From Azospirillum brasilense (GTDB lineage Bacteria > Pseudomonadota > Alphaproteobacteria > Azospirillales > Azospirillaceae): a stretch of DNA of 64,000 nucleotides. The stretch covers positions 1 to 64,000 of the forward strand of contig NZ_CP012914.1 in NCBI RefSeq assembly GCF_001315015.1. Reading direction: 5' to 3'. Under the pieces are notes generated by a model. The model made no database searches. It worked only from the letters and a program-made list of their open reading frames with translations, and was not told the origin of the DNA. Every line of letters starts with the position of its first letter. Positions within the stretch are counted from its first letter, which is position 1. Shown here piece by piece: positions 44,872 through 52,651 of this stretch. A program made the translations under genes and the position numbers.

Positions 44872-47511
44872 ATGGAATCCAGCATTTTCCGATTCATCCT
44901 TCGGCACAGCGTCCGTCAGCAGATCGTGCTGACCCTGATGACCCTGGCGTCCTTTCCGTTCCTCTACGCCTCGCTCGACCTTCCGAAACGGATCGTCAAC
45001 GAGGCGATCGCCGGGAAGAAGCTGCCTGAATCCTTCCTCGGCTTCCATCTCGATCAGGTGACCTACCTGTTCGTCCTATGCGGACTGTTCCTGACTTTGG
45101 TGCTGGTCAACGGCGCGTTCAAGTACGTCATCAACACCTACAAGGGCCGGCTGGGCGAGCGGATGCTGCGCCGGCTGCGGTACGAGCTGTACGTGCGCGT
45201 CCTGCGCTTCCCCCTGCCCCGCTTCCGCAAGATGTCGCCCGGGGAGATCATCCCCATGATCACGGCGGAGGTGGAACCGCTGGGCGGCTTCATCGGCGAC
45301 GCCATCGCGATCCCGGTGTTCCAGGGCGGCACCCTGCTGGTCTACATCGCCTTCATCTTCGTCCAGGACCCGGTTCTGGGGGCAGCGGCGGTGTCGCTGT
45401 ACCCGTTCCAAGGCTGGCTCATCCCACGGCTTCAACGCAAGGTCAATCAGCTTGGCAAACAGCGCGTACGTGCCATGCGCCAGATCGCCGACCGCATCGG
45501 CGAGACGGTGTCCGGCATCCAGGAGGTGCACACGCACAACACGGCGTCCTGGCATCTCGCCGATCTCAGTCATCGCCTGGGCGACGTGTACCGCATCCGT
45601 TTCGAGATTTACCAAAGGAAGTTTTTTGTCAAATTTCTGAACAACTTCATAAACCAGCTGACCCCGTTCTTCTTCTACTCGATCGGCGGCTATCTGGTGA
45701 TCCACGGCCAATTGTCCTTCGGCGCGCTGGTCGCGGTCCTGGCGGCCTACAAGGACTTGGCCGCCCCTTGGAAGGAGCTTCTGGACTGGTACCAGCAGAA
45801 GGAGGACAACCGGATCAAGTACGAGCAGGTGGTGGAGCAGTTCCATGTCCCCGACCTGCTGGCCGAACGCCTGCTGCGCGAGGAGGAGGACGTCCCGTTC
45901 AAGGGCAGCCTGTCCTTCCGCAACGTCGCGTTCGGGGAGGACGGCGGGTCGCCCATCCTGGAGGGGGTGAGCTGCGACATCCCGTTGGACGGCCACACCG
46001 CGCTGATCGGCGTCGGCTCCGGGCGGGACGAGTTGGCGCAGCTTGCCGCCCGCGTGCTGCTGCCCTCGTCGGGCCAGATCCGGCTGGGCGAGCGCGACTA
46101 TGCGGAGCTGCCGGAGAGCGTCACCGGGCGGCGCGCCGCCTATGTCGGGGCCACCCCCTACCTGTTCTCGGCCTCGCTCTACGACAATCTCGTCTATGGG
46201 CTGCGTCATCGGCCGCTGCGCGAGAACGGTGACAGTAAGGAAGCGGCGGAGCGGCGCAAAAGCCGGATGACCGAGTCGGTGCTGTCCGGCAACGCCACCG
46301 ACGACGTGGACGCCGACTGGATCGACTACGCCGCCGCCGGCTGCGATGGGCCGGAGGACCTGAAGGCCCGCATTCTGCGCGTGGTGACGATGGTCTCGCT
46401 TCAGGACGATGTGTACGGCATGGGTCTCAACCGCACCGTCGACCCGGAGCGGCGCCCCGACGTGGCCGCACGCGTTCTGGAGGCGCGCGACGCCATGCGC
46501 GCCACGATGCTGAACAACCCGGAGCTGGGGCGGCTGGTGGAGCGCTTCGACCCCGACCGCTACACCGTGAACGCCACGCTGGCGGAGAATCTGCTGTTCG
46601 GCACGCCGGTCGGCCCGATCTTCCAGACCGACGCGCTGGCCTCCAATCCCTATATGTTGCATGTGCTCGACAAGGTGGGGCTGACCGACACCATCCTGGA
46701 AACCGGCCACAAGGTGGCGGAGACCATGGTCGAGCTGTTTGCCGGCCTGCCGCCCGGCCACGAGTTCTTCGAGCGCTTCTCCTTCATCGGGTTCGCCGAG
46801 CTGCCGGAGTATCAGGCCATCCTGGCGCGCACCGCGAAGGAGGGGCTGGGCGCGCTGCGGCCCGAGGAGCGGACGCGGCTGATGACCCTGCCCTTCAAGC
46901 TGATCGGCGCCCGCCACCGTTTGGGCCTGATGACCCCGGACCTGGAGAAGAAGCTCCTGCAGGCGCGGCACCTCTTCGCCAGCGACTTGCCGGCGGACCT
47001 GAAGCACGCCGTCGCCTTCTTCGATCCGGAGGCCTACAACGCCGCGGCCAGCATCCAGGACAACATCCTGTTCGGCAAGATGGTCTATGGGCAGGCGCAG
47101 GTGCAATCCAAGGTGGGCCGCATCGTGGCGGAGCTGGTGGACCAGCTTCACCTGCGCGACACCATCGTCGAGGTCGGGCTGGACCATCCCGTGGGAGTCG
47201 CCGGATCGCGCCTGTCCGCCGCGCAGCGCCAGAAGGCGGCGCTGGCCCGCGCCCTGCTGAAGCGGCCGGACCTGCTGGTGCTGAGCGAGGCGACCAGCGG
47301 CCTGGACACCAGCAGCCAGACCAAGGTGCATTCCGCCATCATGGGGGAACGCAAAGGATGTGGTCTTGTGTGGGTTCTGCACCGCGCCGGCTTGGCACGG
47401 GCGTTCGAGCGAGTCATTGTGATGAAGGACGGGCGAATCGCCGAACATGGGCGCTTCGACGAGTTGAACAGGCCCGGCACGTTGTTGCATGAATTGGTGT
47501 CCGCCGAATAA
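44872..47511 (+). CDS. Atypical ABC-exporter-like protein with degenerate ATPase motifs and a large insertion
   Basis: The 879-residue product has an exporter-type membrane domain (residues 1-300, about six spans, loop EVEPLGGFIGDAIAIPVFQGG) and a nucleotide-binding domain. The Walker A region is IGVGSGRDELAQ (about 379-390), one residue short and with Arg for Lys. The Q-loop Gln is Ala (YVGATPYLFSASLYDNLVYG), the signature is RLSAAQRQKAALARAL (780-795), and Walker B is LLVLSEATSGLD with Ser for Asp. The H-loop His is kept (VLHRAG). About 285 residues (441-725) lie between Q-loop and signature and include two more copies of a NLLFG-type motif. It is probably an inactive or unusual ABC ATPase. 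A cyclic-nucleotide-binding gene follows at once. Confidence 0.85.
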   Translation: MESSIFRFILRHSVRQQIVLTLMTLASFPFLYASLDLPKRIVNEAIAGKKLPESFLGFHLDQVTYLFVLCGLFLTLVLVNGAFKYVINTYKGRLGERMLRRLRYELYVRVLRFPLPRFRKMSPGEIIPMITAEVEPLGGFIGDAIAIPVFQGGTLLVYIAFIFVQDPVLGAAAVSLYPFQGWLIPRLQRKVNQLGKQRVRAMRQIADRIGETVSGIQEVHTHNTASWHLADLSHRLGDVYRIRFEIYQRKFFVKFLNNFINQLTPFFFYSIGGYLVIHGQLSFGALVAVLAAYKDLAAPWKELLDWYQQKEDNRIKYEQVVEQFHVPDLLAERLLREEEDVPFKGSLSFRNVAFGEDGGSPILEGVSCDIPLDGHTALIGVGSGRDELAQLAARVLLPSSGQIRLGERDYAELPESVTGRRAAYVGATPYLFSASLYDNLVYGLRHRPLRENGDSKEAAERRKSRMTESVLSGNATDDVDADWIDYAAAGCDGPEDLKARILRVVTMVSLQDDVYGMGLNRTVDPERRPDVAARVLEARDAMRATMLNNPELGRLVERFDPDRYTVNATLAENLLFGTPVGPIFQTDALASNPYMLHVLDKVGLTDTILETGHKVAETMVELFAGLPPGHEFFERFSFIGFAELPEYQAILARTAKEGLGALRPEERTRLMTLPFKLIGARHRLGLMTPDLEKKLLQARHLFASDLPADLKHAVAFFDPEAYNAAASIQDNILFGKMVYGQAQVQSKVGRIVAELVDQLHLRDTIVEVGLDHPVGVAGSRLSAAQRQKAALARALLKRPDLLVLSEATSGLDTSSQTKVHSAIMGERKGCGLVWVLHRAGLARAFERVIVMKDGRIAEHGRFDELNRPGTLLHELVSAE

Positions 47512-47539
47512 AGCCGGCGGCGTTGAGGAGGCAGACGGC

Positions 47540-47995
47540 ATGAGCATCGCCGAGGAAGTCAATTGCCTGCGCAGGATTCCCCTGTTCGCCAACATCGACA
47601 CTGCCAAGCTCAAGCTTCTCGCCTTCACCAGCGAACGGTTGAGCTTCCGGTCGGGCGACATCCTGTTCGAGCAGGACGAGATGGGCACCTGCGCTTACAT
47701 TCTGCTGCGCGGGGAGGCCGAGGTGATCGTGACCGGCCCCGGCGGGCCGCTGGCCGTCGCGACGCTGGGGTCCAACGAGATCGTCGGCGAGATCGCCATC
47801 CTGTGCGACGTGCCGCGCACCGCCACCGTCCGCGCCAGCACCGACCTGGAGGCGCTGTGCGTGCCGAAGGACCATTTCCTTCAGATGATCGCCGATTTCC
47901 CGCAGATGGGGCTGGAGATCATGCGCTCGCTGGCCCACCGGCTTGAATTGACGACCATGCGCTTGCGCGAGGTCCTGGCCGCCCAGGCGACCTGA
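47540..47995 (+). CDS. Cyclic-nucleotide-binding-domain protein without a DNA-binding domain
   Basis: ATG at 47540 after GAGGAGG gives 151 residues, essentially one cNMP-binding barrel: FRSGDILFEQDEMGTCAYILLRGEAEVI and the phosphate-binding cassette segment NEIVGEIAILCDVPRTATVRA, with the Arg that contacts the cyclic phosphate. There is no helix-turn-helix after it, so it is not a CRP-type regulator. It sits 28 bp after the degenerate ABC gene and 6 bp before a glycosyltransferase gene, so it may gate or regulate that machinery. Confidence 0.88.
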   Translation: MSIAEEVNCLRRIPLFANIDTAKLKLLAFTSERLSFRSGDILFEQDEMGTCAYILLRGEAEVIVTGPGGPLAVATLGSNEIVGEIAILCDVPRTATVRASTDLEALCVPKDHFLQMIADFPQMGLEIMRSLAHRLELTTMRLREVLAAQAT

Positions 47996-48001
47996 CGACT
48001 C

Positions 48002-49159
48002 ATGCGTGTTCTCTTCCATGTCCAGCATCTGCTGGGCATCGGCCACGACCGGCGCGCCGCGCTGATCACCCGCGGGCTGGCCGAGGCCGGCGTCGCCGTC
48101 ACGGTGCTGCGCGGCGGGCATCCGGTGCCGGGGATCGATTACGGCCCGGCGGCGGACATCGTCCAGCTCCCCCCCGCCCGCGCCGCCGACGGCAGCTTCA
48201 AGACCCTGCTCGACGAGCACGACCGGCCCATCGACGACGCGTGGCGCGCCAGGCGCCGCGCCACGGTTCTGGAGGTTCAAGAGCGGGTGCGGCCCGACGC
48301 GCTTCTGGTCGAATCCTTCCCCTTCGGGCGCCGCGCCTTCCGGTTCGAGCTTCTGCCCCTGCTGGAGGCCGCCAAGGCCGCCGGGGCGGTCACCGCCTGC
48401 TCAGTGCGCGACATCCTGGTGACCAAGGCCAAGCCGGAGCGGCTGGAGGAAACCGTTTCGACGGTGGAACGGCTGTTCGATCATGTGCTGGTCCATGGCG
48501 ACCCGGACCTGATCCCCTTCGCGGCGACCTTCCCTGCCGCCGCGCGGATCGCCGAGCGCATCCGCTACACCGGATATGTCGCGGCTCCGCAAGGCGGCGA
48601 GGGGAAGGGCGCCGACGGCACCGGCGAGGTGATCGTGTCGGTGGGCGGCGGAGCGGTCGGCCTGCCGCTGCTGCGGGCCGCGCTGGCGGTGCGTGCGTCA
48701 ACTCCCGCCGGACTTGACGCACCGTGGCGCCTGCTGGCCGGGCCGGACGTGCCGGAGGCGGATGTCCGCGCCCTCGCCGCCGCGGCCCCGCCGGGAACCA
48801 TCGTGGAGCGGGCGCGGCCCGACTTCCCCGCCCTGCTCCGCCGCTGCCGCCTGTCGATCAGCCAGGCCGGCTACAACACCGTGCTCGACGTGCTCCAGGC
48901 CGGCTGCCGGGCGGTGGTCGTCCCCTTCGCCGCGGGCAGCGAGACCGAGCAGGCCACCCGCGCCCATCTGCTGGAGGAGCGGGGCCGGCTGGCCGTGGTC
49001 GACGAGGCCACCCTGACCCCGGACACCTTGGCCGCGGGCGTTGCCAAGGCGCTCGCCCTGCCCCCGCCGCCGGCCATCCCGCTGCGCTTGGACGGTGCCG
49101 CCGCCACCGCCCGTCTGCTGCTGGACGCGGTGGCCTACCGCCAAGGCAACAGCCGCTAA
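48002..49159 (+). CDS. MurG-like glycosyltransferase
   Basis: The 385-residue product starts MRVLFHVQHLLGIGHDRRAA, resembling the gene at 43446-44678, and shows VIVSVGGGAVGLPLLRAAL and SISQAGYNTVLDVLQAGCRAVVVPFAAGSETEQATRA, the GT28-like C-terminal donor site. It is 6 bp after the cNMP-binding gene and clearly cotranscribed with it and the ABC gene. The pair of MurG-like enzymes suggests two steps on a lipid- or protein-linked glycan. Confidence 0.78.
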   Translation: MRVLFHVQHLLGIGHDRRAALITRGLAEAGVAVTVLRGGHPVPGIDYGPAADIVQLPPARAADGSFKTLLDEHDRPIDDAWRARRRATVLEVQERVRPDALLVESFPFGRRAFRFELLPLLEAAKAAGAVTACSVRDILVTKAKPERLEETVSTVERLFDHVLVHGDPDLIPFAATFPAAARIAERIRYTGYVAAPQGGEGKGADGTGEVIVSVGGGAVGLPLLRAALAVRASTPAGLDAPWRLLAGPDVPEADVRALAAAAPPGTIVERARPDFPALLRRCRLSISQAGYNTVLDVLQAGCRAVVVPFAAGSETEQATRAHLLEERGRLAVVDEATLTPDTLAAGVAKALALPPPPAIPLRLDGAAATARLLLDAVAYRQGNSR

Positions 49160-49229
49160 ACCAATCAAGACGCTTGGATTTTCCCGGTGCGGGGGCCATG
49201 CTGATGACGGCCATCGCGCACGCTTTCTT

Positions 49230-49349
49230 AACCCTCTCCCCCCTGGGGAGAGGGTGGCCCGGAGGGCCGGTGAGGGGGTTGTGCGTGTGCCGGACGTAAC
49301 GACACGCGCAACCCCCTCACCCTAACCCTCTCCCCGGAGGGGAGAGGGA
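49230..49349. repeat. Inverted pair of palindromic repeats (intergenic)
   Basis: ACCCTCTCCCCCCTGGGGAG begins the left copy, and the right copy ends with the matching CCCTCTCCCCGGAGGGGAG. Each contains a small hairpin and a TGAGGGGGTT/AACCCCCTCA arm. The pair fills the gap before the deacetylase gene and ends 12 bp before its start codon. It is the same family as the pair at 52683-52791. Confidence 0.85.
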
Positions 49350-49361
49350 ACAGAACCGACG

Positions 49362-50180
49362 ATGACCGTGACCGCCACCGCCCCTTCCGACAGCCCGCCG
49401 CGCGCCGGTTGGGACGCGCTGACCGCCGAGCTGGACGCCTGGGCCGCCGGCGGGCGCACCGCCACCCTCTGGTGGCGCGACGACGACGCCGTCGAGCCGA
49501 CGCCGGAGCTGGACCGGATGGTCGCCCTGTCCGTCGAGACCAGTGCGCCGCTGGCCCTGGCGGTCATCCCGGCGGGCGTCACCGACGCCCTCGCCCCCGT
49601 TGTGGACGCGGCCCCCACCGTCACGGTGCTTCAGCACGGCTGGTCGCACGCCAACCACGCCGCTCCCCCCGCGAAGAAGGCGGAGCTTGGCGCGGACCGG
49701 CCCGCCGCCGCCGTGGCGGCGGAACTGGCCGAGGGGCGGAGCGTGCTGGACCGCCGGTTCGGGCCGCGCGCCCTGCCCGTTCTGGTGCCGCCCTGGAACC
49801 GCATCGCGCCCGGCCTAGCGGCGGGTCTGCCCGACTTGGGCTTCGCCGGCCTGTCGGTTTTCGGGCCGCGACGTGTGTCAACCGTCAACATGATGTGTGT
49901 CAATACACACATCGACCCGGTGGCCTGGAAAAACGACAAGCGCTTCCTGGGCGACGCGGCGTCGTTGGGCATGGCGGTCGCCCATCTGCGCGCCCGGCGG
50001 CTGGGTACGGTGGACGCGGCCGAGGCAACCGGTCTGCTGACGCATCATTTGGTGATGGACGGCGAAACCTGGGCCTTCACCGCGCGTTTCCTGACCGTGA
50101 CCCGCCGCCACCCGGCGGCTCGTTGGCTGGCCGCTGATACCCTGTTCGCCACCCCGTTCGCCGCAGAAGGACATCGCTGA
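49362..50180 (+). CDS. Polysaccharide deacetylase-like protein
   Basis: The 272-residue product has ATLWWRDDDAVEPTPELDR (metal-binding Asp pair of NodB-like enzymes), VTVLQHGWSHANHAAP (His metal ligands), VLVPPWNRIAPGL and CVNTHIDPVAW. It has no signal peptide, so it appears to act in the cytoplasm or on a lipid-linked intermediate. It follows the glycosyltransferases in the same direction and probably modifies their product. A short AT-rich stretch with a hairpin lies at about 49870-49913 inside the gene. Confidence 0.8.
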   Translation: MTVTATAPSDSPPRAGWDALTAELDAWAAGGRTATLWWRDDDAVEPTPELDRMVALSVETSAPLALAVIPAGVTDALAPVVDAAPTVTVLQHGWSHANHAAPPAKKAELGADRPAAAVAAELAEGRSVLDRRFGPRALPVLVPPWNRIAPGLAAGLPDLGFAGLSVFGPRRVSTVNMMCVNTHIDPVAWKNDKRFLGDAASLGMAVAHLRARRLGTVDAAEATGLLTHHLVMDGETWAFTARFLTVTRRHPAARWLAADTLFATPFAAEGHR

Positions 50181-50183
50181 CAT

Positions 50184-50756
50184 ATGGCCGAGCTGCCCAT
50201 GGCCCGACCCTCGACCGGAGAGACGCCGACCGTCGCGGAGATGCGCTACCCCGCCGGGGCGCTCGCCGGCGACTACGCGCGGGCCGGGGCTGGGCTGGCG
50301 CTGACGGTGCTGCCGCTGGCCTTCCTGCCCGTCACCCCCTGGATCGCCGTGCCGCTGGCGGCCTGCGCGCTGCTGTTCGCCGTTTTCGCGGCGCGCACCC
50401 TGCAACGCCAGCTGACCCGCCTGACCATGGACGGCGAGGGCCTGCGGGCCGACGGGCCACTGGGCGGCGCCATCCGCTGGGACGCGCTGTCCGGGCTGAA
50501 GCTGCGCTATTACGCGACCAGGCGGGGACGCGACGACGGCTGGATGCAGGCGGCGCTGACCGGCGGCGGCACGACCCTGCGCTTCGACAGCAATCTGGAG
50601 GGCTTCGACGCGGTGATCGAACAGGCCGCCGTTGCCGCCGGGCGCAACGGCGTGACGCTGAGCGCGGTGACGGTGGACAATCTGATCGCCCTCGGCATCG
50701 AGCCGCCGGCAGATCCCAATGAAAAAGACCCCAACGAAAAGAGGCCGGCGCCATGA
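50184..50756 (+). CDS. Membrane protein of unknown function
   Basis: ATG at 50184 gives 190 residues with two adjacent hydrophobic spans ([16 protein letters not shown] and [17 protein letters not shown]) followed by a soluble domain: [36 protein letters not shown] and [20 protein letters not shown]. The layout (two spans, then a PH-like beta domain) resembles bacterial YcxB/bPH-type proteins. It is 3 bp after the deacetylase gene and overlaps the ABC ATPase gene by 4 bp. Confidence 0.6.
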   Translation: MAELPMARPSTGETPTVAEMRYPAGALAGDYARAGAGLALTVLPLAFLPVTPWIAVPLAACALLFAVFAARTLQRQLTRLTMDGEGLRADGPLGGAIRWDALSGLKLRYYATRRGRDDGWMQAALTGGGTTLRFDSNLEGFDAVIEQAAVAAGRNGVTLSAVTVDNLIALGIEPPADPNEKDPNEKRPAP

Positions 50757-52651
50757 GCCGCACGCTGCTCCGCGTGGAGGACCTGAAGGTCGATTTCCAG
50801 GTGCCGGGCGGCGTGGTCCACGCGGTGCGCGGCGTGTCCTTCCGGGTGCGGGCCGGTTCCACCGTCGCCCTGGTCGGCGAATCCGGCTCGGGCAAGTCGG
50901 TGGCGGCGCAGTCGATCCTGCGCATCCTGCCCCGCAACGCCACCATTGCGGGCGGGAAAATCCTGTTCGACGACGGAGTCGTCAACGAAGGCGCCGGCCC
51001 CGTCGACATCGCCGGGCTGAAGGCCGACGGCACGGCGATGCGGGCGCTGCGCGGCGGCCGCATCTCGATCATCTTCCAGGAGCCGATGACCTCGCTGTCG
51101 CCCCTGCACACGGTGGGCGACCAGGTGGGCGAGGCGGTGCGGCTGCACCAGCGGGTGACCGCCCGGCAGGCCCGCGCGCAAGCCGAGGACATGCTGCGCC
51201 GGGTGCGCTTCCCCGACCCGAAGCGGGCGCTGGACACCTACCCGTTCGAACTGTCGGGCGGCCTGCGCCAGCGCGCGATGATCGCCATGGCGCTGGTCTG
51301 CCGCCCCGCCCTGCTGATCGCCGACGAGCCGACGACCGCGCTCGACGTCACCATCCAGGCGCAGATCCTGAAGCTGATCAAGGACCTCCAGGCCGATCTC
51401 GGGATGGCCGTGCTGCTCATCACCCACGACCTGGGGGTGGTCGCCAACCTCGCCGACGAGGTGGTGGTGATGCACCGCGGGCGGATCATGGAGTCCGGCA
51501 CGCGCGAGGACATCTTCGCCGATCCGCGCCACCCCTACCTGAAGGCGCTGCTGCGCGCCGTTCCGCGCTTCCACATGGCGCCGGGGGAACGGCTGGTGCC
51601 GATCCGCTCCATCACGTCGCAGGGCGGCAGCCTGCTGGAGAAGGACCACCAGCCCTGGCCGCCCGGCGCCGACGCGGCGGGGCCGCTGCTGGCGGTGGAG
51701 GGGGTGCGCAAGCGCTACGGCGCGCGCAAGGCCGGCTGGTTCGGCGCCAAGGCCGGGGCGGGCACGCTGGCGGTGGACGATGTCAGCTTCACCATCGCTC
51801 GTGGCGAATGCGTCGGGCTGGTCGGCGAGTCGGGCTGCGGCAAGACCACCCTGTCGAAGATCCTGATGCGCGCCCTGACCCCGGACGCGGGCACCGTGCG
51901 CTTCAACGACCATGGCCGGATCGTCGACGTGCTGGGGCTGGAGGGTGCGGCCCTGACCGCCTTCCGCCGCAAGGTGCAGTTCGTCTTCCAGGACCCCTTC
52001 GGTTCCCTGAACCCGCGGATGACCGTCTTCGACATCATCGCCGAACCGCTGGTCATCCACGGCATCGGCGACGAGGCGGAGCGCGCCGCGCGGGTCAAGG
52101 AGCTGATGGGGCTGGTCGGGCTGGACGCGCGGCATCTGCGCCGCTACCCGCACAGTTTCTCCGGCGGCCAACGCCAGCGCATCGGCATCGCCCGTGCCCT
52201 GGCCCTGCGGCCCGAGCTTCTGCTGCTCGACGAGCCGGTGTCGGCGCTCGACGTGTCGATCCAGGCGCAGGTTCTCAATCTACTGAAGGACCTGAAGGAG
52301 CGGCTCGGCCTGACCTACCTGTTCGTCAGCCACAATCTGGCCGTGGTGGATTACATGGCCGACCGCATCCTGGTGATGTGCCGTGGGCGGATCGTCGAGT
52401 CGGCCCCGCGCGAGGCGCTGTTCCGCAACCCCGTCCACCCCTACACCCGCGCCCTCCTGGCCGCCGTGCCGGAGCCGGACCCCAGCCGCCCGCTGTCGCT
52501 GACCGACCTGGAGGAGGGCCGCGCCTCCGACCCCGCGCGCTGGCCCGCCCCTTTCACCATCGACGACGACCACCAGCCGCATCTGGTCGATCTCGGCGGC
52601 GGCCATTGCGTGCGCGCCGACGCCGCCGTCCGCGTGCGCGAGGTGGCGTGA
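50753..52651 (+). CDS. Fused oligopeptide-type ABC transporter ATP-binding protein
   Basis: The 632-residue product contains two ATPase domains of DppD/DppF type. The first has Walker [10 protein letters not shown]-loop [13 protein letters not shown], signature [15 protein letters not shown] and [13 protein letters not shown]. The second has [36 protein letters not shown] and [13 protein letters not shown]. This single-gene fusion is typical of YejF-like importers. It starts within the end of the upstream membrane-protein gene and overlaps the binding-protein start (ATGA-type), so the whole set is one operon. Confidence 0.93.
   Translation: MSRTLLRVEDLKVDFQVPGGVVHAVRGVSFRVRAGSTVALVGESGSGKSVAAQSILRILPRNATIAGGKILFDDGVVNEGAGPVDIAGLKADGTAMRALRGGRISIIFQEPMTSLSPLHTVGDQVGEAVRLHQRVTARQARAQAEDMLRRVRFPDPKRALDTYPFELSGGLRQRAMIAMALVCRPALLIADEPTTALDVTIQAQILKLIKDLQADLGMAVLLITHDLGVVANLADEVVVMHRGRIMESGTREDIFADPRHPYLKALLRAVPRFHMAPGERLVPIRSITSQGGSLLEKDHQPWPPGADAAGPLLAVEGVRKRYGARKAGWFGAKAGAGTLAVDDVSFTIARGECVGLVGESGCGKTTLSKILMRALTPDAGTVRFNDHGRIVDVLGLEGAALTAFRRKVQFVFQDPFGSLNPRMTVFDIIAEPLVIHGIGDEAERAARVKELMGLVGLDARHLRRYPHSFSGGQRQRIGIARALALRPELLLLDEPVSALDVSIQAQVLNLLKDLKERLGLTYLFVSHNLAVVDYMADRILVMCRGRIVESAPREALFRNPVHPYTRALLAAVPEPDPSRPLSLTDLEEGRASDPARWPAPFTIDDDHQPHLVDLGGGHCVRADAAVRVREVA

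Noticed and set aside
45076..47688. An 870-codon open frame on the minus strand
   Set aside because: It is antisense to the ABC-like gene and has no family features; the sense protein has clear domains.
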